From Kitasatospora sp. NBC_01287 (GTDB taxonomy: Bacteria > Actinomycetota > Actinomycetes > Streptomycetales > Streptomycetaceae): DNA of 64,000 nt. Shown here one piece after another: positions 24,645-33,092 of the stretch (positions within the stretch are counted from its first letter, which is position 1; each line of letters begins with the position of its first letter). The notes under the pieces were generated by a model, which was not told where the DNA came from, made no database searches, and saw only the letters and a list, made by a program, of their open reading frames with translations. Location: positions 4,998,501 to 5,062,500 of the forward strand of contig NZ_JAPEPB010000001.1 in the NCBI RefSeq assembly GCF_026340565.1. The letters are read 5' to 3'. The position numbers and the translations under genes were made by a program.

Positions 24645-26027
24645 TTGGCGCCGACGAGGGAACCGAACGAGCGGCTGCGGAAGGTCATCGACGAGACGAA
24701 ACTCTCCGGCGATGCGATCGCGCGCCTGGTCAGGCGGGTGGCGGCCGAGCATGACGAGCTCTTGGAGACCAACAAGTCGAGCATCACGCACTGGAAGAAC
24801 GGCGGTCAGCCGGCCGGGAACGTCGGTGCCTTCCTGGCCGAGGCGTTGGGCCGCGCGCTCGGCGGACGGGTCGTGACGCTGGAGGAGATCGGCCTGATCA
24901 CGCCCGCGCCCCAAAAACCCGACTGGGACGCCGATACGCTGAGCGCGCTGGCCGAACTCGGGAGAACCGACGTGGACGTGGAACGCAGGCGGGCCCTGGG
25001 GGTGGCGGTCTACTCGGTGGCCGCGCTCTCCCTGCCCGGCGAAGACTGGTGGCAGCGGATGGCCGAACGGGGCAGTGCGCGCAGTTCTGCCGCAACGCGG
25101 CGGGTCGGCCCTGGCGACCTGGCAGCCGTCCGCGACATGACCACCCTGTTCTCGCAGGTCGATCAGCGGCGGGGCGGTGGTCACGCCTGGTCGTCCGTGG
25201 TGCAGTACCTGGCGACCGACGTCACCGCCTACCTGCGAGGGAAGTTCACGGACGAGCGTGTTCGCCGTGATCTCTTCTCGGCGGCCAGCGAACTCGCCTA
25301 CCTGGCGGGTTGGATGGCGTTCGACGGTGGCCAGCACGCGACAGCGCAGCGGTACTTCGCCGAGGCGGTGAAACTCGCGGCCGAGGCCGGCGATCCGCCG
25401 ATGGCCGCTCACGTACTGCGGGCGATGGCGCACCAGGCCATCGACCTCGGACACCACCAGCAGGCTCTCAACCTCGCCGCCGCCTCCGTCGACGGCGACC
25501 GGTACGCGCTCGCCTCCCCAAGAGAGCGGGCTCTCCTCGGCGTCGTCCACGCCCGGAGCCTGGCCTCCGCCGGCCGCAAGAACGCCGCCGCCAAGGCGCT
25601 GCTGCGGGCCGAGGACGACCTGTCCGCCGCCAGCGACGACATCGCCGAGCCGGACCGGGTGTTCTTCTTCGGTGAGGCGAGCCTGGCCCACGAGACCGCG
25701 TGCGCCCTGCGCGACATAGGAGACCTTGACGGCTCGGTGCGCGAGTTCCACCACAGCGTCCGCACCCGCAAGGCGACGAAGTTCACCCGCACTCACGCGG
25801 TGACGCTGGGATACCTCGGCTCCGTGTACGCGCAGATGAACAACATCGACCGGGCCTGTGCCACCTGGTCGCAGGCGCTCGACGCCATGGACGGCGTACG
25901 GTCCGGCCGCACTCGGCAGGCCGCCGCCGACATGCGCACCCTGCTCTCCCCCTTCCGGCGGCGCGGTACTGCGGCGATCAGCGAGATCGACGCCCGCGCT
26001 GCCGCGTACCTGTCCGAAACAGCCTGA
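24645..26027 (+). CDS. XRE-type HTH regulator with TPR-like repeats
   Basis: 460 aa from TTG 24,645, chosen because AGGAGG lies 6 nt upstream. The N-terminal HTH (ERLRKVIDETKLSGDAIARLVRRVAAEHDELLETNKSSITHWKNG) is followed by ~300 residues of helical repeats (WMAFDGGQHATAQRYFAEAVKLA, MAHQAIDLGHHQQALNLAAASV, LGYLGSVYAQMNNIDRACATWSQAL). This architecture is common among streptomycete regulators that sense a ligand or peptide through TPRs. It is followed by a TrmO-like gene 13 bp later. Confidence 0.88.
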   Translation: MAPTREPNERLRKVIDETKLSGDAIARLVRRVAAEHDELLETNKSSITHWKNGGQPAGNVGAFLAEALGRALGGRVVTLEEIGLITPAPQKPDWDADTLSALAELGRTDVDVERRRALGVAVYSVAALSLPGEDWWQRMAERGSARSSAATRRVGPGDLAAVRDMTTLFSQVDQRRGGGHAWSSVVQYLATDVTAYLRGKFTDERVRRDLFSAASELAYLAGWMAFDGGQHATAQRYFAEAVKLAAEAGDPPMAAHVLRAMAHQAIDLGHHQQALNLAAASVDGDRYALASPRERALLGVVHARSLASAGRKNAAAKALLRAEDDLSAASDDIAEPDRVFFFGEASLAHETACALRDIGDLDGSVREFHHSVRTRKATKFTRTHAVTLGYLGSVYAQMNNIDRACATWSQALDAMDGVRSGRTRQAAADMRTLLSPFRRRGTAAISEIDARAAAYLSETA

Positions 26028-26040
26028 TGAGGAGTCACTG

Positions 26041-26532
26041 ATGGCAGACCGTGAGACGTTCGAGGTCGAGGCCCTCGGCCACGTGGTCGGCGGCCGGATC
26101 GAACCCACCGACGACTTCTGGGGCGGCACCCGGGCGATCATCCGGCTGGACGGCTCCCGCTTCGCCACCGACGCGACCAAGGGCCTTGAGGACTTCTCAC
26201 ACCTGGAGGTCGTTTTCCGGTTCCACCTCACCGACCCGACCGACCTGAACCTCGGAGCCCGCCGGCCCCGGGACAACCCGGACTGGCCGGAGGTCGGGAT
26301 CTTCGGGCACCGCAACATGCGGCGCCTGAACTGGCTCGGGGTCTCCCGCTGCCGCCTGCTCAAGGTCGACGGCCTGGACCTCCACGTCGAAGACCTCGAC
26401 GCCGTCGACGGCACGCCGGTCCTGGACGTGAAGCCGTGGTTCGGTGAGATGGGACCTCGCGGAGAGCAACGCCAGGCCGAATGGACGACTGTCATGCTCC
26501 GCGACTACTTCGCGCCCACGGCCAGTGACTGA
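26041..26532 (+). CDS. TrmO/TsaA-like SAM-dependent methyltransferase (UPF0066)
   Basis: 163 aa. The beta-barrel UPF0066 signature is seen: LEDFSHLEVVFRFH, RPRDNPDWPEVGIFGHRNMRRLNWLGVSRCRLL, then LDAVDGTPVLDVKPW. E. coli TrmO methylates tRNA t6A37 with this fold; the island copy has extra charge around res 20-30, and its substrate may be different. It shares the operon with the XRE/TPR regulator. Confidence 0.85.
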   Translation: MADRETFEVEALGHVVGGRIEPTDDFWGGTRAIIRLDGSRFATDATKGLEDFSHLEVVFRFHLTDPTDLNLGARRPRDNPDWPEVGIFGHRNMRRLNWLGVSRCRLLKVDGLDLHVEDLDAVDGTPVLDVKPWFGEMGPRGEQRQAEWTTVMLRDYFAPTASD

Positions 26533-26579
26533 CGGCGGACCGTGACTGTCCGATTGCGAGCATCGGTGGCTCCATGTCT

Positions 26580-27051
26580 CTCCGCGGAGTCAGGGCTCCC
26601 GTTGCCGGACCTCTGCCGTGCGGCCCTCCTGCTCCGCGAGAAGAGCCGCGCCGCCCACAAGCTCACCGCACGCGAGATGTGGACGGAGTCTGACCTGGTC
26701 TTCACCACGAAGTACGGCACGCCGGTCGAACCGCGCAACTTCAACCGGCGCTTCGAGTTCCGCTGCCAGCAGGCCGGCGTGCGGCTGATCCGCGTTCACG
26801 ACACCCGCAAGACCTGCGGCACGCTCCTGGCGGCCCTCGACGTCCACCCGCGCGTGGCGATGCAGATCCTCCGGCACTCGCAGTTCGCGGTGACCATGGA
26901 GATCTACACCCAGGTCCCGTCGGAGCAGACGCGCAACGCGCTCAGGAAGCTCGGGGCGACGCTCGACGGTTCGCGACCTGTCGGGGCGCAAGGTGATCCC
27001 GAGGCGCCGTCGACCTCTGCGGCCGAGGGTGATGCCGAAGCACAGGAGTAG
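26580..27051 (+). pseudogene. C-terminal remnant of a tyrosine integrase
   Basis: Only the second half of the catalytic domain remains: FTTKYGTPVEPRNFNRRFE, then VRLIRVHDTRKTCGTLL (H-x-x-R box), ILRHSQFAVTMEIYTQV (His and nucleophile Tyr). The first Arg box and the whole N-terminal arm- and core-binding domains are missing; the frame starts abruptly after the TrmO-like gene. It resembles integrases of actinobacterial elements that use tRNA genes. As it stands it cannot catalyse recombination. Confidence 0.85.
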
Positions 27052-27062
27052 TTGATCAACTG

Positions 27063-27096
27063 ACTGGCCCGGCCGGACGACTCCGGCCGGGCCAGT
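27063..27096 (+). terminator. Intrinsic terminator after the integrase remnant
   Basis: 14-bp perfect stem (ACTGGCCCGGCCGG and its complement) with a 6-nt loop, 12 bp after the stop; lies between convergent genes. Confidence 0.85.
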
Positions 27097-27142
27097 GGCG
27101 TTTCCTGTGAATGTGACGTTGGCACTCTGGGCCGGACGCGTG

Positions 27143-28051
27143 TCAGCGACTCGGGGTCGAGTTGCTGAGAATGTCAGCCAGGGTCAGCGTCCCATTGGCC
27201 CACTTTGCAAGGTCGTCCCGCCCGACGGTCAGGATCTCGTGCCGCTCGGCGAACGCCAGCGCGGGCTTTGTGAAGCCGCCGTTGGTCACTACGAGCGCTA
27301 CCCTCGCCCCGTGCTCGGGGCCAGCCGTGCCGTTCACCTCGTACATGGTCGGAGCGTCGACCTTTCGGCCGACTTGGGTGTGCTTGCACTGGACCGCGAG
27401 GTAGACCCCATCCTGAGTGGTCGCGAGGACGTCGGCCGCCATGTCGTTAGACCTGCCGCCACGCCGGGTGATAGCGCAGTGAGCGCGTTCGAGGAGCGCG
27501 GAAACGAACTGCTCAAACTGGACAGGAGTGAGGCGATCGATCCTCGAAGGACTGATCCGCAACGAGTCGTGCGTGGGGAAGAGGTAGCCGTCAGCGGGAA
27601 GCAGATCCGTCGGTTTGGCGCTGGCATCTGCTTTCAAACGTGCCAGTGAATCCGGGTCGGGCACAAAGAAGAAGTGCGCGTTATCCAGGTAGACGGGCGC
27701 TGAGCTGCCCGTACGGAGGCGGTAGTGCGGAGGCTGGCCCGGCTCGCGTATCTTCTTGCACTCGTGGACGAGCATGGGTGTTCCACTCGGCCCCAAGATA
27801 TGGTCACCCGGCTTCAGCGCGACGAGCGTGACCGGGGTGGGGTTGACCCCTGCGACGCATGTCGTGTTCTCGGTCGGAGTGTGCCAGGCGAGCGGCCAAC
27901 CGTTCTCCGCGCCGACCGTGAAGTACCTCTGTCCGCCGGGCACCAGAGGCTTGCCGCATAGGACGCATTCCGAGCAGAAGCGCCTGATGGGACTCGGCTC
28001 AGGTCGGCTGCGGGGTTTGCCTGAAAGAAATGTGGCGGGGATCTCGGGCAC
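27143..28051 (-). CDS. Mrr-like restriction endonuclease with N-terminal zinc-finger-like motif
   Basis: About 302 aa from GTG 28,051 (GGAG upstream; ATG 28,126 also possible). N-terminal CSECVLCGKPL suggests a zinc knuckle. A middle region (LKPGDHILGPSGTPMLVHECKKI) is of unknown fold. The C-terminal Mrr catalytic part reads LTPVQFEQFVSALLERAHC, then GGRSNDMAADVLA and VYLAVQCKHTQVG, giving the D...QxK variant of the PD-(D/E)xK site seen in Mrr enzymes. It probably cleaves modified or foreign DNA. It is the last gene before the tRNA-side junction. Confidence 0.85.
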   Translation of the reverse strand: MPEIPATFLSGKPRSRPEPSPIRRFCSECVLCGKPLVPGGQRYFTVGAENGWPLAWHTPTENTTCVAGVNPTPVTLVALKPGDHILGPSGTPMLVHECKKIREPGQPPHYRLRTGSSAPVYLDNAHFFFVPDPDSLARLKADASAKPTDLLPADGYLFPTHDSLRISPSRIDRLTPVQFEQFVSALLERAHCAITRRGGRSNDMAADVLATTQDGVYLAVQCKHTQVGRKVDAPTMYEVNGTAGPEHGARVALVVTNGGFTKPALAFAERHEILTVGRDDLAKWANGTLTLADILSNSTPSR

Positions 28052-28325
28052 GGCTCCACTCCAGCGTCGGTGACTGCCCAAGCATGTAGCAGGGGTAGGA
28101 CAGGCGGCTGATTGCCGGGCGAGCACCTGGCCCGGTCCTGCCCGCGGCGCAGCCTTCGGCAGCGTGACTGGCGGATCCCATGTCAGCTGACGTGATCTCA
28201 GCCTCGGACGCGTTGTCGCCAGAGTTCCGTCGGGGTCACTCCGTTGGCTGGCCCCAGTGCGCTTGCTGGCCGATGGCCCCTCAGGAGCCCTGCTCTGTCT
28301 GCTGGCAGTTGCGGAGAGCCACTGC

Positions 28326-28340
28326 GGTTGCTGTACTTCC
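28326..28340. repeat. Partial arm repeat at the tRNA-proximal end
   Basis: GGTTGCTGTACTTCC, the first half of the end repeat found at the other junctions, 18 bp before the tRNA terminator. It is expected for the opposite end of an integrated element. Confidence 0.6.
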
Positions 28341-28357
28341 GTGCTTGCGCATGCGCC

Positions 28358-28391
28358 AGAGGCCCTATCGGATCTCTCCGATAGGGCCTCT
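28358..28391 (-). terminator. Terminator of the tRNA-Pro gene
   Basis: 15-bp perfect stem (AGAGGCCCTATCGGA) with a TCTC loop, 8 bp downstream of the tRNA 3' end; duplicated at 14,565-14,598. Confidence 0.9.
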
Positions 28392-28396
28392 GACCT

Positions 28397-28473
<77 letters not shown>

Positions 28474-28549
28474 GTCCTGCCTTTGTTGCTTCCGTCTCCG
28501 GCGCAACGAGTAGAACTCTATCCCATGCAGGTCAGGAGACGAAATCCGG

Positions 28550-29494
28550 TTAGCGGGGGCGCGGAGTCAGGGTCAGCAGGGTGGCCTCGGGGGGGCAGGC
28601 GAAGCGGACGGGGGTGTAGCGGTTGGTGCCGCAGCCGGCGGAGACGTGGAGGTGGGCCTGCTTGCCGCCGGCCCGGTGGGTGGAGAGGCCCTTGACCCGC
28701 TTGGCGTCCAGGTCGCAGTTGGTGACCAGAGCGCCGTAGAAGGGGACGCAGAGCTGGCCGCCGTGGGTGTGGCCGGCCAGGATCAGGGGGTAGCCGTCGG
28801 CGGTGAAGGCGTCCAGGCTGCGCAGGTAGGGCGCGTGGACCACACCGATCGAGAAGTCGGCGTCGGCGGAGGGACCGCCGGCCACCTCGGCGTAGCGGTC
28901 GCGGCGGATGTGCGGGTCGTCCACGCCGGTGAACTCGATGTCGAGCCCGCCCAGGGTGAGGCGGCCGCGGGCGTTGGTGAGGTCCAGCCAGCCGGCCGCG
29001 TCGAAGCCGTCGCGCAGCTTCTCCCAGGGGTTGTGGACCGCCCCGGAGATGCCGGCCCGTCCGGTGCCGTCGGCGTTGTTGAGGCCGTGGTTCCCGTTGG
29101 CCAGCGCCTTCAGGTAGCGGGTCGGGCTCTTGCGGGCCGGACCGTAGTAGTCGTTCGAGCCGAAGACGTACGCCCCGGGGAACTCCATCAGCGGCCCGAG
29201 CGCGTCCAGCGTGGCGGGCACGCCGAGCGGGTCGGAGAGGTTGTCCCCGGTGTTCACCACCAGGTCGGGCCGCAGCCCGGCCAGACTCCGCAGCCAGTGC
29301 TGCTTCTTCCGCTGGCCGGCCACCATGTGGACGTCCGACACGTGCAGCACCCGCAGTGGCTTGGCCCCGTGGGGCAGCACCGGGACGTCGACCCGGCGCA
29401 GGCGGAACGAGCGGACCTCGTACCCGGCGGAGTAGGCGAGCCCGGCGGCTCCGGTGGCGACGACGGCGAGCGGAACGGAGTACAGCTTTCGCAT
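28550..29494 (-). CDS. Membrane-anchored metallophosphoesterase (YkuE-like)
   Basis: 314 aa. N-terminal signal/anchor (SVPLAVVATGAAGLAYSAGY). The dinuclear-metal motifs run in order: VLHVSDVHMVAG (D-x-H), VVNTGDNL (GD), VFGSNDYYG (GN(D)), VVHAPY (H), LAGHTHGGQL (GH-x-H). YkuE-type enzymes act on phosphoesters at the outer membrane face or wall; substrate unknown. Convergent-side neighbour of the tRNA, divergent from YqeY. Confidence 0.92.
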   Translation of the reverse strand: MRKLYSVPLAVVATGAAGLAYSAGYEVRSFRLRRVDVPVLPHGAKPLRVLHVSDVHMVAGQRKKQHWLRSLAGLRPDLVVNTGDNLSDPLGVPATLDALGPLMEFPGAYVFGSNDYYGPARKSPTRYLKALANGNHGLNNADGTGRAGISGAVHNPWEKLRDGFDAAGWLDLTNARGRLTLGGLDIEFTGVDDPHIRRDRYAEVAGGPSADADFSIGVVHAPYLRSLDAFTADGYPLILAGHTHGGQLCVPFYGALVTNCDLDAKRVKGLSTHRAGGKQAHLHVSAGCGTNRYTPVRFACPPEATLLTLTPRPR

Positions 29495-29699
29495 CGGTCC
29501 ATGGTCGCAGACCCGGCCTGTCCGGGAGAACCGGGCCTTCCCTCAGCTGACTGACATCCCGTCGGCCAGGTGGGTACTGCGTTCGTTCCCGGCCGGAGTT
29601 CCCGGCCGGTGTTTCCCGGCCGGCGTTCCCGGGTGCGGCCGCCGCCACCGGCGTCCTTATTCACGGGCACGGCGGCCGCCCAGGTGTGAGGATGGGCCC

Positions 29700-30158
29700 A
29701 TGACAACGCTCAAGGAGCGGCTGCGGGACGACCTGACGGCCGCGATCAAGGCTCGGGACGAGCTGCGCTCGTCCACGCTCCGACTGACACTGACCGCGGT
29801 GAACCGGGCCGAGGTGGCCGGCAAGGAGAAGCGCGAGCTCTCCGATGCCGAGGTGGTCCAGGTGATCCAGGGCGAGGCGAAGAAGCGGCGGGACGCCGCG
29901 ACCGCCTTCGCCGACGCGGGGCGGGCCGAGTCGGCCGCGCGGGAGCTGGCGGAGGACGTGGTGCTGGCCGAGTACCTGCCCAAGCAGCTCAGCGACGGGG
30001 AGCTTGCCGAGATCGTGGCCGCGGCGGTGGCCGAGAGCGGGGCGAGCGGGCCGCAGGCGATGGGCGCGGTGATGAAGATCGTCCGGCCGAAGGTGGAGGG
30101 CCTGGCCGAGGGCGGCCGGGTGGCCGCCGCGGTGAAGGCCGCGCTGAGCAACCGGTAG
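29700..30158 (+). CDS. YqeY/GatB-tail domain protein
   Basis: 152 aa: MTTLKERLRDDLTAAIKARD, then VVQVIQGEAKKRRDAATAFADAGR and a C-terminal helical tail (AVMKIVRPKVEGLAEGGRVAAAVKA). The fold matches the tRNA-binding tail of GatB and GlnRS; free YqeY proteins probably act around aminoacyl-tRNA amidation, but this is not proven. A very strong bidirectional terminator follows. Confidence 0.92.
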   Translation: MTTLKERLRDDLTAAIKARDELRSSTLRLTLTAVNRAEVAGKEKRELSDAEVVQVIQGEAKKRRDAATAFADAGRAESAARELAEDVVLAEYLPKQLSDGELAEIVAAAVAESGASGPQAMGAVMKIVRPKVEGLAEGGRVAAAVKAALSNR

Positions 30159-30193
30159 GCGGCTCGCCGGCAGGGTTCGGGCACGGGTTCGGC

Positions 30194-30246
30194 ACGGAAA
30201 GGGCCCGGGGCCCCTGGATCGTCCAGGGGCCCCGGGCCCTTTCCGT
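30194..30246. terminator. Bidirectional terminator between yqeY and pbp
   Basis: 25-bp perfect stem around a 3-nt loop (TCG), with AAA/TTT tracts inside the outer stem (ACGGAAAGGG.../...CCCTTTCCGT). It serves both convergent genes. Confidence 0.95.
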
Positions 30247-30258
30247 GTCGGCGGAGCC

Positions 30259-32658
30259 TCAGTGGCGGCCGGGCCGACCCGGCTTGCCGCTGTTGCCACC
30301 GTTGCCGCCGCCGATGAGCCCCGCCGGCAGCGTGAAGCCGCCACCGGTGGTGCCGCCGACAGGTGCGCCGGGCAGCGAGGTGATCGGCGGGACCGGGTTG
30401 CTGGTCACCAGGCCGGCGTTGCTGGCCGGCGGGTTCGCGGGCGGGTTGGCCGGCGGGCTGGCGGGCGGGCTGCCCGGGTTGTTCGGGTCGCCGGGGTTCG
30501 GGGTCTGGCCCGGCGGCGGGGTGTCGGTGGACGCCGTCGCGGAGGGCGCGCCCTGGATCAGGGTGAACTGGCTCACCGGCGTGCCCTTCAGCGCCTGGTC
30601 CATCGCCTGCTGCCAGATCGGGCCGGGGCCGTTGGCTCCGTAGACACCGTCGGTGTCGTAGAAGTGGTGGCCGCCGATGACGATGTTCCGGTCCATCGTG
30701 ACGCTGCTCTCCGGACCGCCGAGCCAGACCACGCCGGCCAGGTCGGGGGTGTAGCCGTCGAACCAGGCGGCCTTGCGCCCGTCGGTGGTACCGGTCTTAC
30801 CGGCGATCGGACGGTTGTCGCTGAGGTTCAGCGCGGCACCGGTACCCGACTTCTCGGTCACACCCTTGAGCAGGGTGTTGATGCTGTCGGCGGTGTTCTG
30901 CTGCATCACCTGCTGGCAGTTGCCCTGGGGGACCGTCAGCTGCTTGCCGTCGAGGCCGGTGACCGACTTGATCGCGATCGGGTCGCAGTGCACGCCGCGG
31001 GCGGCGAAGGTGGCGTAGACGCCGGCCATGTCGAGCGGGCTCATCAACTCCGTACCCAGGGTCATGGACGGGAACGGGTCCAGCGGCTTGCCGCTGGCCT
31101 GGCCCTTGATCCCCAGCTTGTTGGCCATCTGGGTGACGGCGCAGAGCCCGATGCTCTGCTCCAGCGAGACGAAGTAGGTGTTGATGGAGCGGGCCATCGC
31201 CTCCGGCATCATGAACGGCCCGGACTCGCTCGGGCTGTCGTTGCTGACGGTCTCGTGCTTGGTGTTCTTGTACGGCGCGCCGCAGGTGGTCATGTCCGGG
31301 TAGGGCATCTGCGGCGGAGACGGGAAGCTGGTGTTCAGCTGCGCGCTGCCGCTGTCGATGGCCGCTGCCGCCACGATCGCCTTGAAGGTCGAGCCGGGCT
31401 GGAACCCGTTGCCGCCGCCCATCGCGGCGTCGACGTTCAGGTTGACAACGGTCTGGTGCTGACCGGAGTCCAGGCCGTACGGCCGGGTCTGGGCCATCGC
31501 GAGGATCTCACCGGTGCCCGGCTTGACCATGGTCATCGCGGCCGAGACCGAGTCGGTCACCTTCACCTGCGAGGTGACGGCGCTGTAGGCGGCGGCCTGC
31601 TTGTCCGGGTCGATGGTGGTGGTGATCTTCAGGCCGCCCTGCGACCAGAGCTTGCTGCGGGCCGCCGAGGAGGTGCCGAAGGCCGGGTCGCTCTCCACGA
31701 CCTTCTGCACGTAGTCGCAGAAGAAGGCCATGCCGCTGCTGGCCGTGATGCAGCCGTTCTGCGGCGTCTGGTAGTTCAGCTCCAGGCCGGCCGCCTTGGC
31801 GTCCTTGGCCTGCTGCGCCGTGATGTGCTTGTACTGCAGCATCTTGTCGATCACGGTGTCGCGCCGGGTCTGGGCGGCCTTGGGGTGCGCCATCGGGTCG
31901 TACGCCGACGGGTTCTGCACGATACCGGCCAGCAGGGCCGCCTGGGCGACGTCGAGGTCCTTGTCGGACTTGCCGAAGTAGCGTTCGGCGGCCGCCTCGA
32001 CGCCGTAGGCCTGGTGGCCGTAGAAGGTGATGTTGAGGTAGTTGGTCAGGATCTGGTCCTTGGTCAGGTCCTTCTCCAACTGGATCGCGTACTTCAGTTC
32101 CTTGATCTTGCGACCCAGGCTCTTCTCGGTCGCGGCCTTGAAGGCGGCCTGGTCGTCGCCGGCCTCCTCGACGAAGACGTTCTTGACGTACTGCTGGGTC
32201 AGGGTCGAGGCGCCCTCGGAGGCGGCGTCGGAGGAGGCGTTCTTCCCGATCGCGCGCAGCACGCCCTTGGGGTCGATCGCGCCGTGCTGGTAGAACCGCG
32301 CGTCCTCGATGTCCACCTGCGCCTCGCGGGTGAGCGGCGACATCTGATCCTGGGTCAGTATCGTCCGGTCCCGGTTCCCGGCGTAGACCTTGGCGATCTG
32401 GTTGCCCTTGGCGTCGTAGATGTACGAGGCCTGCGACAAGGTCGGCGTCTTGAAGTCGTCCGGGATGTTGTCGAAGTTCTGGATGCCGTCCTTCGCCCCT
32501 AGGCCGATCGCGCCCACGGCGGGCAGTGCGAGGCCCGCCAGCAGGACGCCGGAGAGGATGCTGACGCCCAGGAACTTGATTCCGTGCCCGGCCAACTCCA
32601 AGGGGGAGGTGCGCCGTCGGCGGGGGCGCTGGGGTGCTGAGGAGCGCTTCGGTGCCAT
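30259..32658 (-). CDS. Bifunctional class A penicillin-binding protein
   Basis: 799 aa. Basic N-terminal cytoplasmic tail, one membrane anchor (~res 28-52). A GT51 glycosyltransferase domain has IEDARFYQHGAIDPKGVLRA and GASTLTQQYVKN (catalytic Glu in IED). A transpeptidase domain has PGSTFKA (SxxK, ~res 430), SINTY (SxN) and GKTGTTDG (KTG). The ~90-residue Pro/Gly/Asn-rich C-terminal tail is low complexity. It polymerises and cross-links peptidoglycan outside the membrane. It is divergent from wblA with a regulatory-looking 434-bp gap. Confidence 0.96.
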   Translation of the reverse strand: MAPKRSSAPQRPRRRRTSPLELAGHGIKFLGVSILSGVLLAGLALPAVGAIGLGAKDGIQNFDNIPDDFKTPTLSQASYIYDAKGNQIAKVYAGNRDRTILTQDQMSPLTREAQVDIEDARFYQHGAIDPKGVLRAIGKNASSDAASEGASTLTQQYVKNVFVEEAGDDQAAFKAATEKSLGRKIKELKYAIQLEKDLTKDQILTNYLNITFYGHQAYGVEAAAERYFGKSDKDLDVAQAALLAGIVQNPSAYDPMAHPKAAQTRRDTVIDKMLQYKHITAQQAKDAKAAGLELNYQTPQNGCITASSGMAFFCDYVQKVVESDPAFGTSSAARSKLWSQGGLKITTTIDPDKQAAAYSAVTSQVKVTDSVSAAMTMVKPGTGEILAMAQTRPYGLDSGQHQTVVNLNVDAAMGGGNGFQPGSTFKAIVAAAAIDSGSAQLNTSFPSPPQMPYPDMTTCGAPYKNTKHETVSNDSPSESGPFMMPEAMARSINTYFVSLEQSIGLCAVTQMANKLGIKGQASGKPLDPFPSMTLGTELMSPLDMAGVYATFAARGVHCDPIAIKSVTGLDGKQLTVPQGNCQQVMQQNTADSINTLLKGVTEKSGTGAALNLSDNRPIAGKTGTTDGRKAAWFDGYTPDLAGVVWLGGPESSVTMDRNIVIGGHHFYDTDGVYGANGPGPIWQQAMDQALKGTPVSQFTLIQGAPSATASTDTPPPGQTPNPGDPNNPGSPPASPPANPPANPPASNAGLVTSNPVPPITSLPGAPVGGTTGGGFTLPAGLIGGGNGGNSGKPGRPGRH

Positions 32659-32752
32659 AGGGAGGACTCTACGTTGCCAAAATCAGGGCATGAGGGCAGG
32701 TGTTCGCCTAGGCTTGTCACAAGCTTGCGACAGCTTCGCTCCGTAGGCTTCA

Positions 32753-32770
32753 AACACTCCTGTGAGTGTT
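32753..32770. promoter_or_regulatory. Inverted repeat 1 of the pbp-wblA gap
   Basis: AACACTC-CTGT-GAGTGTT, perfect 7-bp arms, ~95 bp before the pbp start. It shares the core CACTC-N4-GAGTG with repeat 2. Confidence 0.65.
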
Positions 32771-32919
32771 GAGAGTTGTCCGATTTGACGGGGTATGAGG
32801 TAGCTGCCCCGCCCGCTGTGTCGCTCCGGCGGCGCGAACTCGCGGGAGCGCCGTGGCGCTCCGTGACGAAAGTGGCGGCAAAGCGGACGATCGGGGCGGG
32901 GGCAAGGGCCGCGACCTGC

Positions 32920-32939
32920 GATCACTCCAACGAGTGATC
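32920..32939. promoter_or_regulatory. Inverted repeat 2 of the pbp-wblA gap
   Basis: GATCACTC-CAAC-GAGTGATC, perfect 8-bp arms, ~153 bp before the wblA start. Same CACTC-N4-GAGTG core as repeat 1, which suggests one regulator binds both. Confidence 0.65.
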
Positions 32940-33092
32940 TGACCGGCACCCATAGTCCGATCGGGTCATTCGAGATTGGACCCCAAGGGGCTGTTGCGCT
33001 CCGCCAATCTTCCGTAACGTCCTCAACTGGCAGCGGTGAATATGCCGTTACCGCCGTGGGGGAGCCTCGATTCGGGAGAGGACGGCGCCGGG

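Larger units (their letters stand above)
32659..33092. other. Regulatory interval between pbp and wblA
   Basis: 434 bp without a gene. It carries two matched inverted repeats (listed separately) and A/T-rich promoter-like stretches near 32,770 and 32,960-33,020. wblA is known as a developmentally controlled gene, so a long leader is expected. Confidence 0.7.

Noticed and set aside
30262..32502. 746-codon plus-strand frame opposite the penicillin-binding protein
   Set aside because: Antisense shadow of a gene with complete GT51 and transpeptidase motifs.
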